A stretch of DNA of 64,000 bases from Paenibacillus sp. PCH8 (GTDB taxonomy: Bacteria; Bacillota; Bacilli; Paenibacillales; Paenibacillaceae). Below, one piece after another: positions 39,401 to 48,420 of the stretch. Position 1 is the stretch's first letter; every line of letters begins with the position of its first letter. Position numbers and translations under genes: made by a program. The DNA lies in assembly GCF_002968835.1 (NCBI RefSeq), contig NZ_PKQK01000001.1:2542001-2606000 (forward strand), given 5' to 3'. Under the pieces are notes generated by a model. The model ran no database searches. It was not told where the DNA came from and saw nothing but the letters and a program-made list of their open reading frames with translations.

Positions 39401-42400
39401 AATCAGTGCGGATATCTCGGATCTGAAGCAGATGACTCAGGTTGTGCAGACGTTGAAAGAGAAATATGGGCAGATTCATGGCGTGATCAACAGCGCCGGT
39501 GTTGCCAATGATGGCTTAATCATTCGCAAGGAAGAGGCTGCTTTCGAAGAAGTCCTGAAGCCCAAGGTTAAAGGAACCTGGGTGCTGGATAGAGTGACGG
39601 CTCAGGAAACACTTGATTTCTTCGTTATGTTCTCATCAGGCATATCCATGTTGGGAGAACCGGGACAGAGCGATTATGTTGCTGCGAATTGTTTTCTGGA
39701 CAGCTTTGCGTCTTACCGCTCCAGTGCCTCTGGCCGGACATTGACGATTAATTGGCCTGCCTGGAAGGAAACCGGGATGGCAGCAAGATTTGGTTTGAAT
39801 ATAGATACGGCGTTCAAGACGTTACCGACTCATCAAGCGTTAAGTGCATTTGACATGGCACTGAGCCGTCGAATTCGTCGAGTACTGATCGGTGAACCCA
39901 ATTATTCAAGTGAACTTCTCCCTCTGCTGGAGTCGTCACGGGTAATTCAATTTTCTGAAGCGATGACAGCACGTATTCAACAGGAACGTAGTCCATTGAA
40001 TGGGCATAAGACCAAAGCAGCTAGAACTGCTTATGAGCAGAAGGTTGAGCTGCATGGGCGAGATAATGGCTTATATACAAGTACAGAGAAGGAACTTGCC
40101 CAGCTGGTTGGACATGTACTGGGCTTTACGGGGCTGGATGTATACGACAATTTGTTTGAACTCGGGGTCGATTCAATCTCCATGATGCGCATCATAACCG
40201 AGATTCGGGTGCGCTACCATGTTCATCTGAACTATCACACCTTCTTCGAAGGAATGAATTTGGCGAAGCTGGCCATTCATTTGATTGGTGCCCTCAAGGA
40301 ATCTGGTGAGATATCCGAATACCCGCAACAAGATCCGGACCCAACTAGAAGGTATGAGGACTTTCCTTTGACTGAAGTGCAGATGGCTTATCTGCTAGGC
40401 CGGGATGAGCGGTTTGAGATGGGCGGTACATCCACTCACTATTACTTGGAACTGGAAACCCAATTGAACATGGCACATTTCCAGACAGCATTACAAAAAG
40501 TGATCGAGCGACATCCGATGCTGCGTGCAGTCATATTACCAGAGGGTATGCAGAGAATTCTGCCAGAGGTACCGGAATACGAATTGCAAATCGTCGATGT
40601 ACGCCATCTGGATGAGCAGGAGAAGTGGAAGCGTATTGAGGTGGACCGTGATCGGATGTCACATCATATGTTTATTCCGGATCAATGGCCGCTGTTCGAG
40701 TTCAAGGCATTCAAGATGGATGATACCCGCCACTATCTGTTATTTGGTTATGATCTACTGATCTGTGACAGTGCGAGTATTCAGATTCTTGGAGAGGATC
40801 TGGTGCATTATTGCCGTGAGCCCGATAAGGAACTTCCTCCACTTCAATTCTCATTCAGGGACTACATTATGGCATATGGACAATTGAAGACGGGTGAGTT
40901 GTATGCGCGTGATAAGGATTACTGGATGAATCAGTTGGAGTCATTCCCTTCTGCACCAGCCCTGCCGTTGAAACGGGAGCCTAGACATATTAAGAAACCA
41001 CAGTTCTCCCGGTTGAGTTGGACATTGGAGCAGGGTCCATGGGAGCAACTGAAACATAAGGCGCAACAAAAAAATGTGACACCATCTGCACTTCTTTGCG
41101 CTGCATTCGCCCGTGTTCTGGCCCGCTGGAGTAATCAGGATCGACTTGCCATCAATCTGGCGGCCTTCAACCGATTCCCTTTTCATGAAGAGGCAGATCG
41201 AATCATCGGTGACTTCACATCCATCATGCTGCTCGAGATCAACGAACAGGCGAAGAAACCTTTCTGGGAACAAGCAAGAAATGTGCAGAGTGGAATGCTT
41301 AATATGCTGGAACATCGACATTATGATGGCGTGGAATTCATTAGGGAACTGGCCCGTCATCGAGAAGCTGGAACTTCCGCCATTATGCCGATTGTATATA
41401 CCAGCACATTGTTTGTAGATGCAATCGGAAGCTGGCAACATATCGGTGATTTGAAAATGGGCATAAGTCAGACTTCTCAGGTATACCTCGATAATCAGGT
41501 CATGGAAACAGACGGACAGTTGACCATTAACTGGGATTATATCCAGGAGATTTTTGATTACAATACGCTCTCTGCTATGTTCAATGACTACACATCAATG
41601 ATTATTCATCTGAGCGAGCGGGAGGATACCGAATTCCTGCCAGGCTTGCCTGAACAGGATAAGGCCATCTGGAATGGATTTAATGCCACTGAAGAAACAT
41701 TTCATTACTCTACACTGCATGAGTCTTTTGTGGAACAGGCCAAGAAAACGCCTCATCAGGCAGCTTTGATCTATCAAGAGCAGCAAATGACCTATCAACA
41801 GTTGGATGAGCAATCCAATCAGATGGCTCGTTACTTGCTGCAACAGGGAGTGAATCGGGGAGATCGGGTAGGGTTATTGGCCAAACGTGGTATAGAAACG
41901 ATTGTGAATACACTTGGTATTTTGAAGGCCGGTGCGGTGTACGTTCCCGTAGATCCCGATTATCCCGAAGATCGTCAGCAATATATTCTTCAGAATAGCA
42001 GCTGTCAAATGATGCTATTGCCGGAACTGTATGTACTGGAAGGACTAGCTGAATATGCCTCAGGCCCAGTAGAACATCTGGCGGAACCTGATGACCTGGC
42101 CTACATTATCTATACTTCAGGCAGTACGGGAACCCCTAAAGGTGTAGCCATTGCACATGGCCCTGCCATGAATACCATTCGGGATATCAACAAGAAATTC
42201 GCTGTGTCGAATGAGGATCGAATTCTTGGCATATCTTCCATGTGTTTCGATCTGTCAGTCTATGATATTTTTGGTGCACTTGCAGCAGGTGCGGCGATTG
42301 TGATGGTTGCTGATCAGCGTGATATTCACGACATGTATGACACGATACAGTTGCATAACGTAACCATTTGGAATTCAGTTCCGGCAATTATGCAGCTGAT

Positions 42401-45400
42401 GGCGGATTATATAGCGGATCAATGCAATGATCAGTTAAGACTTGTTCTGCTCAGCGGGGATTGGATACCGAAAAAGTTGCCCGAGCAAGTATATGGCTGC
42501 TTCCCTTCGGCACAGGTTATCAGTCTGGGAGGCGCGACGGAGGCTTCTATCTGGTCTATCTATCATCCAATAGAAGCTGTGAAGCACGATTGGAACAGCA
42601 TCCCTTATGGAACACCACTTGCGAATCAAACGTTCTATACGCTGGATTACGAAGGAAGACTTTGTCCTGTGGACGTAGTTGGTGAACTTTGTATAGGTGG
42701 AGAAGGATTAGCCCAAGGATACTATAATGATCCGGTGAAGAGTGACAATGCATTTATTAAACATCCGGTGTTAGGTCGTTTATACCGTACAGGAGATTTC
42801 GGTGTATTGCGAAGAGAGGGATACATCGAATTTCTGGGGAGAAGAGACTTCCAGGTCAAAATCAGAGGGTATCGGGTTGAACTTGGCGAAATTGAAAGCC
42901 GGTTATCAGCAATCCATGGTGTCAAACAGGCTGTCGTAATAGACAGGATGGATGAACAGGGAACAAAGGTACTGGTGGCATATTACTCGGCAGAACACAG
43001 CTATGAAGAATTGGAGATGAAGCGTCTTCTTGCTCAGGCACTCCCGGATTATATGGTCCCGCAGCATTTGATCCCGGTGGATCAATTTCCACTGACGCCC
43101 AATGGGAAGATCGACCGAAAAGCATTGCCTGAACCGACATTTGTGCAGCAGTCGAACGCTCATATCGGAGCGGAAAGTCCGGTTGAGCACAAGCTGATAG
43201 AACTTTGTGAAGCTGTATTCGGTATGAAAGGCATAGGGGTTCGTGACAGCTTTTTCCAGATGGGGATAAATTCGATTCGGATGGTACAACTAGTGAACCG
43301 AATTGGACAAGAATTCAACCAGCGCCTCAGCTTCAAGGAATTCATGGCACTGAGAGATATTTATGAATTGGCAGCCCTGCTGGAGAGCTCTGTGGAGAAC
43401 GAAGAGGCGACGGGAGCGGTTCACTACCCGTTGTATGATCCAGTTCCGGATTCCGAAGGTCAGCCATTCCCTCTGACTGAGGTGCAGATGGCATATGTCG
43501 CAGGAAGGAGTCAGGCTTTTGAATTGGGGGGCACTTCAACCCATGGGTACCTTGAATTTGAGACCGAATTGGAGATGTCACGATTCAATGAAGCGCTAAT
43601 TAAGCTGATCGAGCATCACCCCATGTTGCGAGCCATCATCTTGCCTACCGGGGAGCAACGTATTTTGCAAGATGTTCCGGACTATACGATTGATATAGAA
43701 GATATCCGCGGCTTGAGCCCGGATGAGAGGGAGCAAGTGATCCTAACTGAACGAGACCGCATGTCTCATCATATTTTCGAATTAGAGCAATGGCCCTTAT
43801 TTGAAATACGCGCGAAAAAAGTATCCGATAATACTCACCTATTATTATTTGGCTATGATCTGCTCATTGCGGATGGAGCAAGTATACAGATATTCAATAA
43901 CGATCTGCTTGAATTCTATCATCATCCAGAAATTGAACCAGAGCCTATTCCATTTACTTTCCGGGATTATATTCTGGCCTACAACGAATTTCGAAAGTCG
44001 AACACGTATTTGGCGGATAAACAATATTGGCTTTCCAGAGTGGAGGCGTTTCCCGCAGCACCAGCATTGCCTTTGAAGACAGATCCCACCCGAATCAGTG
44101 AGCCGAAATTCAAGCGCTTGAATGCGGTGTTTGAGCAACAGCGTTGGGAGAAGCTGAAAAAGGTTGCTAATGAACACGGTCTGACACCTTCGGCACTTCT
44201 GTGTGCAGCCTATTCGCAGATCTTGTCATACTGGAGCAATCAGCCCAAGATCGCGCTGAACTTGACGGTATTTAACCGATACCCGTTCCATCCAAGTATT
44301 CAGCATATGATTGGTGACTTTACATCGATGATTTTGATTGATGTGGACATGTCTTCCGGGAACCAATTTATGGATCATGTACGTCATGTCCAGAACAGTA
44401 TACTGGAGGCGCTGGAGCACCGGCATTATGAAGGCATCGAATTCATACGTGATCTTTCGAAACATCATCAAATGGGAAACAAAACGGTAATGCCCATCGT
44501 CTTCACCAGCATGATTTTTAATGAACGGGAGACCTCGGAAGGAAAACAGGGACTGATCGGAAAGGTTCGTACAGGTGTCAGTCAAACTTCGCAGGTATAC
44601 CTGGATCACCAGGCCTCCGATGCAGGGGGACAGTTAACACTAACCTGGGATTATGTGGAAGGGTTATTTGATGAACAGGTCATCGGAACCATGTTTGACC
44701 AATACACAGCGTTGCTGGATGGTCTGATTCGGGGAGAACCGATCCTGGGTCCTGACATTCCTGCAGCGGATCGCGACCTGCTGGAGCTGTACAACCGTTC
44801 GGAAGAAGAGATCGTGCCAACGACATTGCAGCATATGTTTGTACGGATGGCCAGACGTTACCCGGATCGGGATGCGTTGATATTCGAAGATCGTCGAATG
44901 ACGTATAACGAATTGGATCAGCGGTCTGGTCAACTGGCACAATATTTGCTTGAGCAGGAGATTGGTCAAGGAGTTCGCGTTGGCGTCATCGCAAGACGCT
45001 GTATGGAAACCGTAGTGAACGTCATGGCTATACTTCGAACAGGTGCAGCTTATGTACCGATTGATCCGGATTATCCCGAAGATCGGCGAGATTACATGCT
45101 CACGAACAGTGACTGTCGGATCGTTCTGGATGTGGATGCTTACGACCAAGTCTCGGCAGCGAGTTATCCATTATTCCATGGAGAACCTTATGGAAAGCCT
45201 GAAGACCTCGCATATATAATCTATACCTCTGGAAGTACGGGCAGACCGAAAGGGGTTGCCATTACACAGGGGGCAGTAACGAATACCATTCAGGACATGA
45301 ATAGAAAATTCGGAGTTGATGAGAAGGATCGCATGCTCGGCATTTCTTCCATGTGTTTCGATTTGTCCGTGTATGACGTGTTCGGTGCACTTTCCGCTGG

Positions 45401-48392
45401 TGCTGCACTTGTTATGATATCCGACCAGAGGGATATCCGAATGATGATGGAAGCTGTTGATCGACATCAGGTTACGATCTGGAATTCAGTTCCGGCCATC
45501 ATGGACATGTTTATGGACCGACTGGAATCCGATGCTGAGCGAAGCTACCGTTGGGCAAGTGTTGAAGAAGGTTCGACATCTGTCATGTTGGCTGCAAAGG
45601 ATGAGCCCACAGAACCGGTATACCAATGGTCATTCTCCACCTTGTGGCGAATGGACGGAAAGCATGTCTATGTAGATGAATTTAAATGTCCCGAGTATGC
45701 ATCTCACATGTTCCCTGAGCTTTACTTCCTTGCACAAAAAGGGATTCGACTCTCGGAGATTGCATCTGCTTTCCCGAATGTGCGTGCTGATCAAGTGCAT
45801 ACATTCTTGGAACTGCTTATTCACAGACGTGCTCTGGTGAGCGGACTTATGCAACCGGTGGAGATTTTTCGAAAACAGACCCAGCTATTCCGCAATCCGT
45901 ATGACGAGAATGTCGCATATGATGCACAGGCGTATGAAGCATTCAAAAAGGTACAGCTACATCGCACGTTCGGGGAACGTACAGCACCTGTAATTAACCT
46001 GGAGCCTGGGGTGCAGTATCCTGATTTCATCTCCAAACGTCGTTCTCATCGATCCTTTGTGGAGGATCAACCTATTACGTTGGAACAGTTCTCTGATCTG
46101 TTGGGGGTTCTGGGGCAATATCAGCAAGGGCAAGAGATTCTATATTATTATCCTTCTGCGGGAGGGTTGTACCCAATAGATGTGTTTGTTTATGTCAAGG
46201 AAGGAAGAGTAGCGGGGATGAAGGCAGGGCTGTACTACTTCAGTCCAGTGGATCAAAGTATTCGTCTCATTCATGGGGATCAGCCATTAACCGATGAGAT
46301 GCACTACTACACCAACAAGTCCATCTATCATTCATCCGCATTCACGTTGTTTTTCATCTATAACGCGGAAGCTACCATGCCGAAATATGGCGCACAGGGT
46401 TACCTGTACTCGCTAATTGATACGGGTATTATGGTGTCCACAATCAACAACATTGGTGAAATGCTGGGAATTGGCATGTGTTCGATCGGAGACATGCTCT
46501 TTGACAAAGTAAAACCATTATTCGGATTAAACGAAAATCAGGTGTGGCTGCATACGGTCGAGGCAGGATTAAAACTGGATCATGAAGCCACACCGAAAGA
46601 AGATTGGATTAGGCATGAAAGTGATATCAGACGCAATTTCAGTGCAAGTGAAACCCGTTATGGGCAATCAACTGAAGCGGTTCAATCGGAACGGACAGAA
46701 CGAACGATAGCTGTGCTGGGTGAACAATCCTTTTCGTCAGAACAAGTGAATGGGAAAGGAATCGACGTAGCAAGAGCAAGGGTGGATAACACCATAGCCC
46801 TTAGCAACACCAAAACCAGTCTTCGTCTCGTTCTGCTCAGCGGAGATTGGATACCACTCACACTACCGGACAAAATCAGAAGCATATATCCCGATACAAG
46901 CATTGTGAGTCTGGGTGGGGCAACAGAGGCCAGTATTTGGTCCATATATTACAGCATTGACGAAATTTCCAGCGGCTGGAGCAGCATCCCTTATGGTTAT
47001 CCATTGGCGAATCAGATGTTCTATGTTCTGGATTATAAACTGCGCTCATGTCCGATGGATGTGCCTGGAGAATTATATATCGGTGGAGTGGGACTAGCTG
47101 ACCATTATGTAAGTGATCCCGAGAAGACGGAACTAGCCTTCATTCAGCATCCGATCCTGGGCCGTTTGTATAGAACGGGAGATCACGGGGTACTGCGTAA
47201 GGAAGGATACATTGAGTTTCTGGGCAGAAAGGACAACCAGATCAAAATCAGGGGGCATCGCGTGGAACTTGGTGAAATTGAAGCCATATTGAATCAGCAC
47301 CACGCCTTGAAGCGGGTGTATGTAACAGACCGATTGAATGAACAAAAGAAAAAATACCTATGTGCGTATTATGTCTCTGATACAGAGGTGTCCATTACGG
47401 AGCTGAGGGCATTCCTGATATCCAGATTGCCGGAGTACATGGTGCCGTCATTCTTCATTCGAATGGAAGCCATCCCTTTAACGGCGAATGGAAAACTGAA
47501 TCGAGCTGCGCTGCCTGAACCAACCGCTGTACACACAGTGAAAGCTGAATATCAAGCTCCTGCAAGTGATATTGAGAAGCAATTGGTACAGATATGGAGC
47601 GAGGTACTTGGCAATGCTCACATTGGTATTAATCAGCATTTCTTTGAAATCGGCGGTGACTCTGTGCTGATGATCAAGGCACATGCCCGGCTCGAAGAAA
47701 TATACCCTGGAACAGTGAAGATAACGGACATGTTTAATTTGCCGACCATTTCGGACATTACCGCATTCATAGAGAACCGGATGGAAGAGATCGATGTTAT
47801 CCATGTGCCTCGTTCGTTAATCCCATTGTCGATAGACTACTTCAGCGAGGGGAATTCGACATCGAGCGAAACGCAGGAGTTACAGTTTAACCTGTCTGCA
47901 GAACTTCATGATCGTATTAGGAAGGCAGCCAGCAAGTGGGAGGTAGACACGGAAGACATCTTGTTTGCCGGGTTCGCTTATCTCTTGGCACAGACGTCGA
48001 ATAAAGATCGGTTGAGCATACATGCTGCCATTGGACAACCCAATGATATTCAAGTGTTTGATCTGGATTTTGGTTCTCTGGAGCAATTTGATGAATTATT
48101 TAAGCTTATTCACCTATCCAAGGCGCAAGATGGCAGGGAGAGCTTCCACTCGAAGCATGTCAGTCAACTCTCACCGGAATCCGGGACAGGAACGTTACCT
48201 TTGTTCTATAGTGCTAATGCCATCGCATCAGGCGTACCGTTATCCGAGCTGTATGATCTAACTTTACAAGTGGTTCACCAAGAGGCCAGTATCCGCTTTG
48301 TATGTGAGTTCCGTTCTACGAAATGGCGGAAGCACAAAGTGGAATCACTCCTGCAGCTGTACTTCAAACTGCTGAACCCGATACTCGAATGA
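36444..48392 (+). CDS. Hybrid PKS-NRPS subunit: KS-KR-ACP-Cy-A-PCP-Cy-A(Ox)-PCP-tail
   Basis: The 3982-residue subunit starts at GTG 36444 (GGGGGA upstream) with helical docking residues 1-35. KS triad: Cys211, His345, His385. KR about 690-1170; ACP Ser1244. Cy1 about 1303-1732 with D1437-LLIC-D1442; A1 about 1753-2229; PCP Ser2277 in a G-I-N-S-I site. Cy2 about 2342-2779 with D2472-LLIA-D2477; A2 about 2791-3693, split by an oxidase insert (about 3033-3459); PCP Ser3740; half-condensation tail about 3790-3982. Specificity residues in A1 (FDLSVYD, WNSVPA, LLSGDW, GGATEASIWS) match the cysteine code DLYNLSLIWK, and the A2 segments are the same. It adds one ketide and two cysteines, cyclising both. 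Confidence 0.93.
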   Translation: MEKILKLLVESVKDQKMNKTTAAQIVKMLKENEKKPVKDIAIIGVSAKLPNMDTLDDYWDNIQSGVDCIRPVPKSRKADMDAMLSYMDIPEKEIQYYEAAYLDNIDQFDHEFFRLPPKEASLTDVNQRLFMETAWEAMEDAGYGNDKLSGTNTGVYVGFSNNIKDMYMRYITETMQTSALSIVGNLPSILSNRISYLLNLKGPSIVVDTACSSSLVAVAMACQAIRNKECDMAIAGGVKLHLMARENQNEKIGMEAPDYRTKTFDDSANGTGMGEGVTALLLKPLESAMRDGDQIYAVIKGLAVNQDGSSGGLTVPNPATQAELIVKAWEDGNIDPETISYFEPHGTGTELGDPIEIKGIQNAFKQYTSKKQFCAIGSVKTNIGHLYEAAGTAGLIKAILALKNKKLPPTLNFEKPNRAIDFSGSPVYVNTTLREWTTNGKSPRRCGISSFGVGGTNCHLVLEEAPSRDTSGTPVVNPTADTAILTLSAKTEASLRQLIGKYIYFLEKSELPTLQDICYTANTGRDQFPYRVAVVCMSNTDLHDKLIQLDQSKQMFGISHGTHIYTGFHKLAKDKEAADQEFRLSPASQHELGMSLGQALKEFTGSGQQDMSALHQAAALYVSGGEAEWEVLYTDLKVFRVSLPSYAFQTHRCWIEIPKRSRKVEKQQAQGMFYHTVWQPYTPASQVTVVPKMKGTILFFRGEDQVSTELAARLESESEAKVIQVAWGNRYAKEDDTHYVIRGVESDYMQLFEELKGQGLTGIIHGFTLEEKPSGGHLRTEEQLERSQSRGIQSAFYLIRALLHHDLTKGLQLQFVSSLANAVTGFEDQVRPENATLNGFAKVIEQEYPEISCRFVDMDSVTDAGMIYGELTGFHDRFQVAYRHNQPYVEELDIANIQEAEQENVTIRENGLYLIAGGTGGIGLQFAKHLADEHRVRLALISRTSMPDRAEWDRLMQEDSKLVSEEMVERMRIIKDIESRGSSIELISADISDLKQMTQVVQTLKEKYGQIHGVINSAGVANDGLIIRKEEAAFEEVLKPKVKGTWVLDRVTAQETLDFFVMFSSGISMLGEPGQSDYVAANCFLDSFASYRSSASGRTLTINWPAWKETGMAARFGLNIDTAFKTLPTHQALSAFDMALSRRIRRVLIGEPNYSSELLPLLESSRVIQFSEAMTARIQQERSPLNGHKTKAARTAYEQKVELHGRDNGLYTSTEKELAQLVGHVLGFTGLDVYDNLFELGVDSISMMRIITEIRVRYHVHLNYHTFFEGMNLAKLAIHLIGALKESGEISEYPQQDPDPTRRYEDFPLTEVQMAYLLGRDERFEMGGTSTHYYLELETQLNMAHFQTALQKVIERHPMLRAVILPEGMQRILPEVPEYELQIVDVRHLDEQEKWKRIEVDRDRMSHHMFIPDQWPLFEFKAFKMDDTRHYLLFGYDLLICDSASIQILGEDLVHYCREPDKELPPLQFSFRDYIMAYGQLKTGELYARDKDYWMNQLESFPSAPALPLKREPRHIKKPQFSRLSWTLEQGPWEQLKHKAQQKNVTPSALLCAAFARVLARWSNQDRLAINLAAFNRFPFHEEADRIIGDFTSIMLLEINEQAKKPFWEQARNVQSGMLNMLEHRHYDGVEFIRELARHREAGTSAIMPIVYTSTLFVDAIGSWQHIGDLKMGISQTSQVYLDNQVMETDGQLTINWDYIQEIFDYNTLSAMFNDYTSMIIHLSEREDTEFLPGLPEQDKAIWNGFNATEETFHYSTLHESFVEQAKKTPHQAALIYQEQQMTYQQLDEQSNQMARYLLQQGVNRGDRVGLLAKRGIETIVNTLGILKAGAVYVPVDPDYPEDRQQYILQNSSCQMMLLPELYVLEGLAEYASGPVEHLAEPDDLAYIIYTSGSTGTPKGVAIAHGPAMNTIRDINKKFAVSNEDRILGISSMCFDLSVYDIFGALAAGAAIVMVADQRDIHDMYDTIQLHNVTIWNSVPAIMQLMADYIADQCNDQLRLVLLSGDWIPKKLPEQVYGCFPSAQVISLGGATEASIWSIYHPIEAVKHDWNSIPYGTPLANQTFYTLDYEGRLCPVDVVGELCIGGEGLAQGYYNDPVKSDNAFIKHPVLGRLYRTGDFGVLRREGYIEFLGRRDFQVKIRGYRVELGEIESRLSAIHGVKQAVVIDRMDEQGTKVLVAYYSAEHSYEELEMKRLLAQALPDYMVPQHLIPVDQFPLTPNGKIDRKALPEPTFVQQSNAHIGAESPVEHKLIELCEAVFGMKGIGVRDSFFQMGINSIRMVQLVNRIGQEFNQRLSFKEFMALRDIYELAALLESSVENEEATGAVHYPLYDPVPDSEGQPFPLTEVQMAYVAGRSQAFELGGTSTHGYLEFETELEMSRFNEALIKLIEHHPMLRAIILPTGEQRILQDVPDYTIDIEDIRGLSPDEREQVILTERDRMSHHIFELEQWPLFEIRAKKVSDNTHLLLFGYDLLIADGASIQIFNNDLLEFYHHPEIEPEPIPFTFRDYILAYNEFRKSNTYLADKQYWLSRVEAFPAAPALPLKTDPTRISEPKFKRLNAVFEQQRWEKLKKVANEHGLTPSALLCAAYSQILSYWSNQPKIALNLTVFNRYPFHPSIQHMIGDFTSMILIDVDMSSGNQFMDHVRHVQNSILEALEHRHYEGIEFIRDLSKHHQMGNKTVMPIVFTSMIFNERETSEGKQGLIGKVRTGVSQTSQVYLDHQASDAGGQLTLTWDYVEGLFDEQVIGTMFDQYTALLDGLIRGEPILGPDIPAADRDLLELYNRSEEEIVPTTLQHMFVRMARRYPDRDALIFEDRRMTYNELDQRSGQLAQYLLEQEIGQGVRVGVIARRCMETVVNVMAILRTGAAYVPIDPDYPEDRRDYMLTNSDCRIVLDVDAYDQVSAASYPLFHGEPYGKPEDLAYIIYTSGSTGRPKGVAITQGAVTNTIQDMNRKFGVDEKDRMLGISSMCFDLSVYDVFGALSAGAALVMISDQRDIRMMMEAVDRHQVTIWNSVPAIMDMFMDRLESDAERSYRWASVEEGSTSVMLAAKDEPTEPVYQWSFSTLWRMDGKHVYVDEFKCPEYASHMFPELYFLAQKGIRLSEIASAFPNVRADQVHTFLELLIHRRALVSGLMQPVEIFRKQTQLFRNPYDENVAYDAQAYEAFKKVQLHRTFGERTAPVINLEPGVQYPDFISKRRSHRSFVEDQPITLEQFSDLLGVLGQYQQGQEILYYYPSAGGLYPIDVFVYVKEGRVAGMKAGLYYFSPVDQSIRLIHGDQPLTDEMHYYTNKSIYHSSAFTLFFIYNAEATMPKYGAQGYLYSLIDTGIMVSTINNIGEMLGIGMCSIGDMLFDKVKPLFGLNENQVWLHTVEAGLKLDHEATPKEDWIRHESDIRRNFSASETRYGQSTEAVQSERTERTIAVLGEQSFSSEQVNGKGIDVARARVDNTIALSNTKTSLRLVLLSGDWIPLTLPDKIRSIYPDTSIVSLGGATEASIWSIYYSIDEISSGWSSIPYGYPLANQMFYVLDYKLRSCPMDVPGELYIGGVGLADHYVSDPEKTELAFIQHPILGRLYRTGDHGVLRKEGYIEFLGRKDNQIKIRGHRVELGEIEAILNQHHALKRVYVTDRLNEQKKKYLCAYYVSDTEVSITELRAFLISRLPEYMVPSFFIRMEAIPLTANGKLNRAALPEPTAVHTVKAEYQAPASDIEKQLVQIWSEVLGNAHIGINQHFFEIGGDSVLMIKAHARLEEIYPGTVKITDMFNLPTISDITAFIENRMEEIDVIHVPRSLIPLSIDYFSEGNSTSSETQELQFNLSAELHDRIRKAASKWEVDTEDILFAGFAYLLAQTSNKDRLSIHAAIGQPNDIQVFDLDFGSLEQFDELFKLIHLSKAQDGRESFHSKHVSQLSPESGTGTLPLFYSANAIASGVPLSELYDLTLQVVHQEASIRFVCEFRSTKWRKHKVESLLQLYFKLLNPILE
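45541..46820 (+). other. SagB/McbC-type FMN oxidase inserted inside the second Cys A domain
   Basis: About 427 residues interrupt the A domain between WNSVPAIMDMFMDRL (after core A4) and LRLVLLSGDWIP (before A5). The nitroreductase-like core (about 46015-46590) has SKRRSHRSF, YYYPSAGGLYPIDVFVYV and LIDTGIMVSTINNIGEMLGIG. A further ~150 residues in front (LSEIASAFPNVRADQVHTFL) look like the winged-helix region found ahead of SagB oxidases. Such domains oxidise thiazoline to thiazole with FMN. The uninterrupted sister domain in the same protein marks the insertion point exactly. Confidence 0.85.
47811..48389 (+). other. C-terminal half-condensation-like tail of the hybrid subunit
   Basis: About 193 residues after the last PCP run LQFNLSAELHDRIRKA, EDILFAGFAYLLAQTSNKD, IHAAIGQPND, LPLFYSANA and LYDLTLQVVH, aligning in order with the tail of the loading subunit and with the second lobe of condensation domains. 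No HHxxxDG lobe precedes it; PCP2 ends about 20 residues before. Confidence 0.7.
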
Positions 48393-48420
48393 TCTCAAGC
48401 CGACTGAAAAGGAGAGCGAA

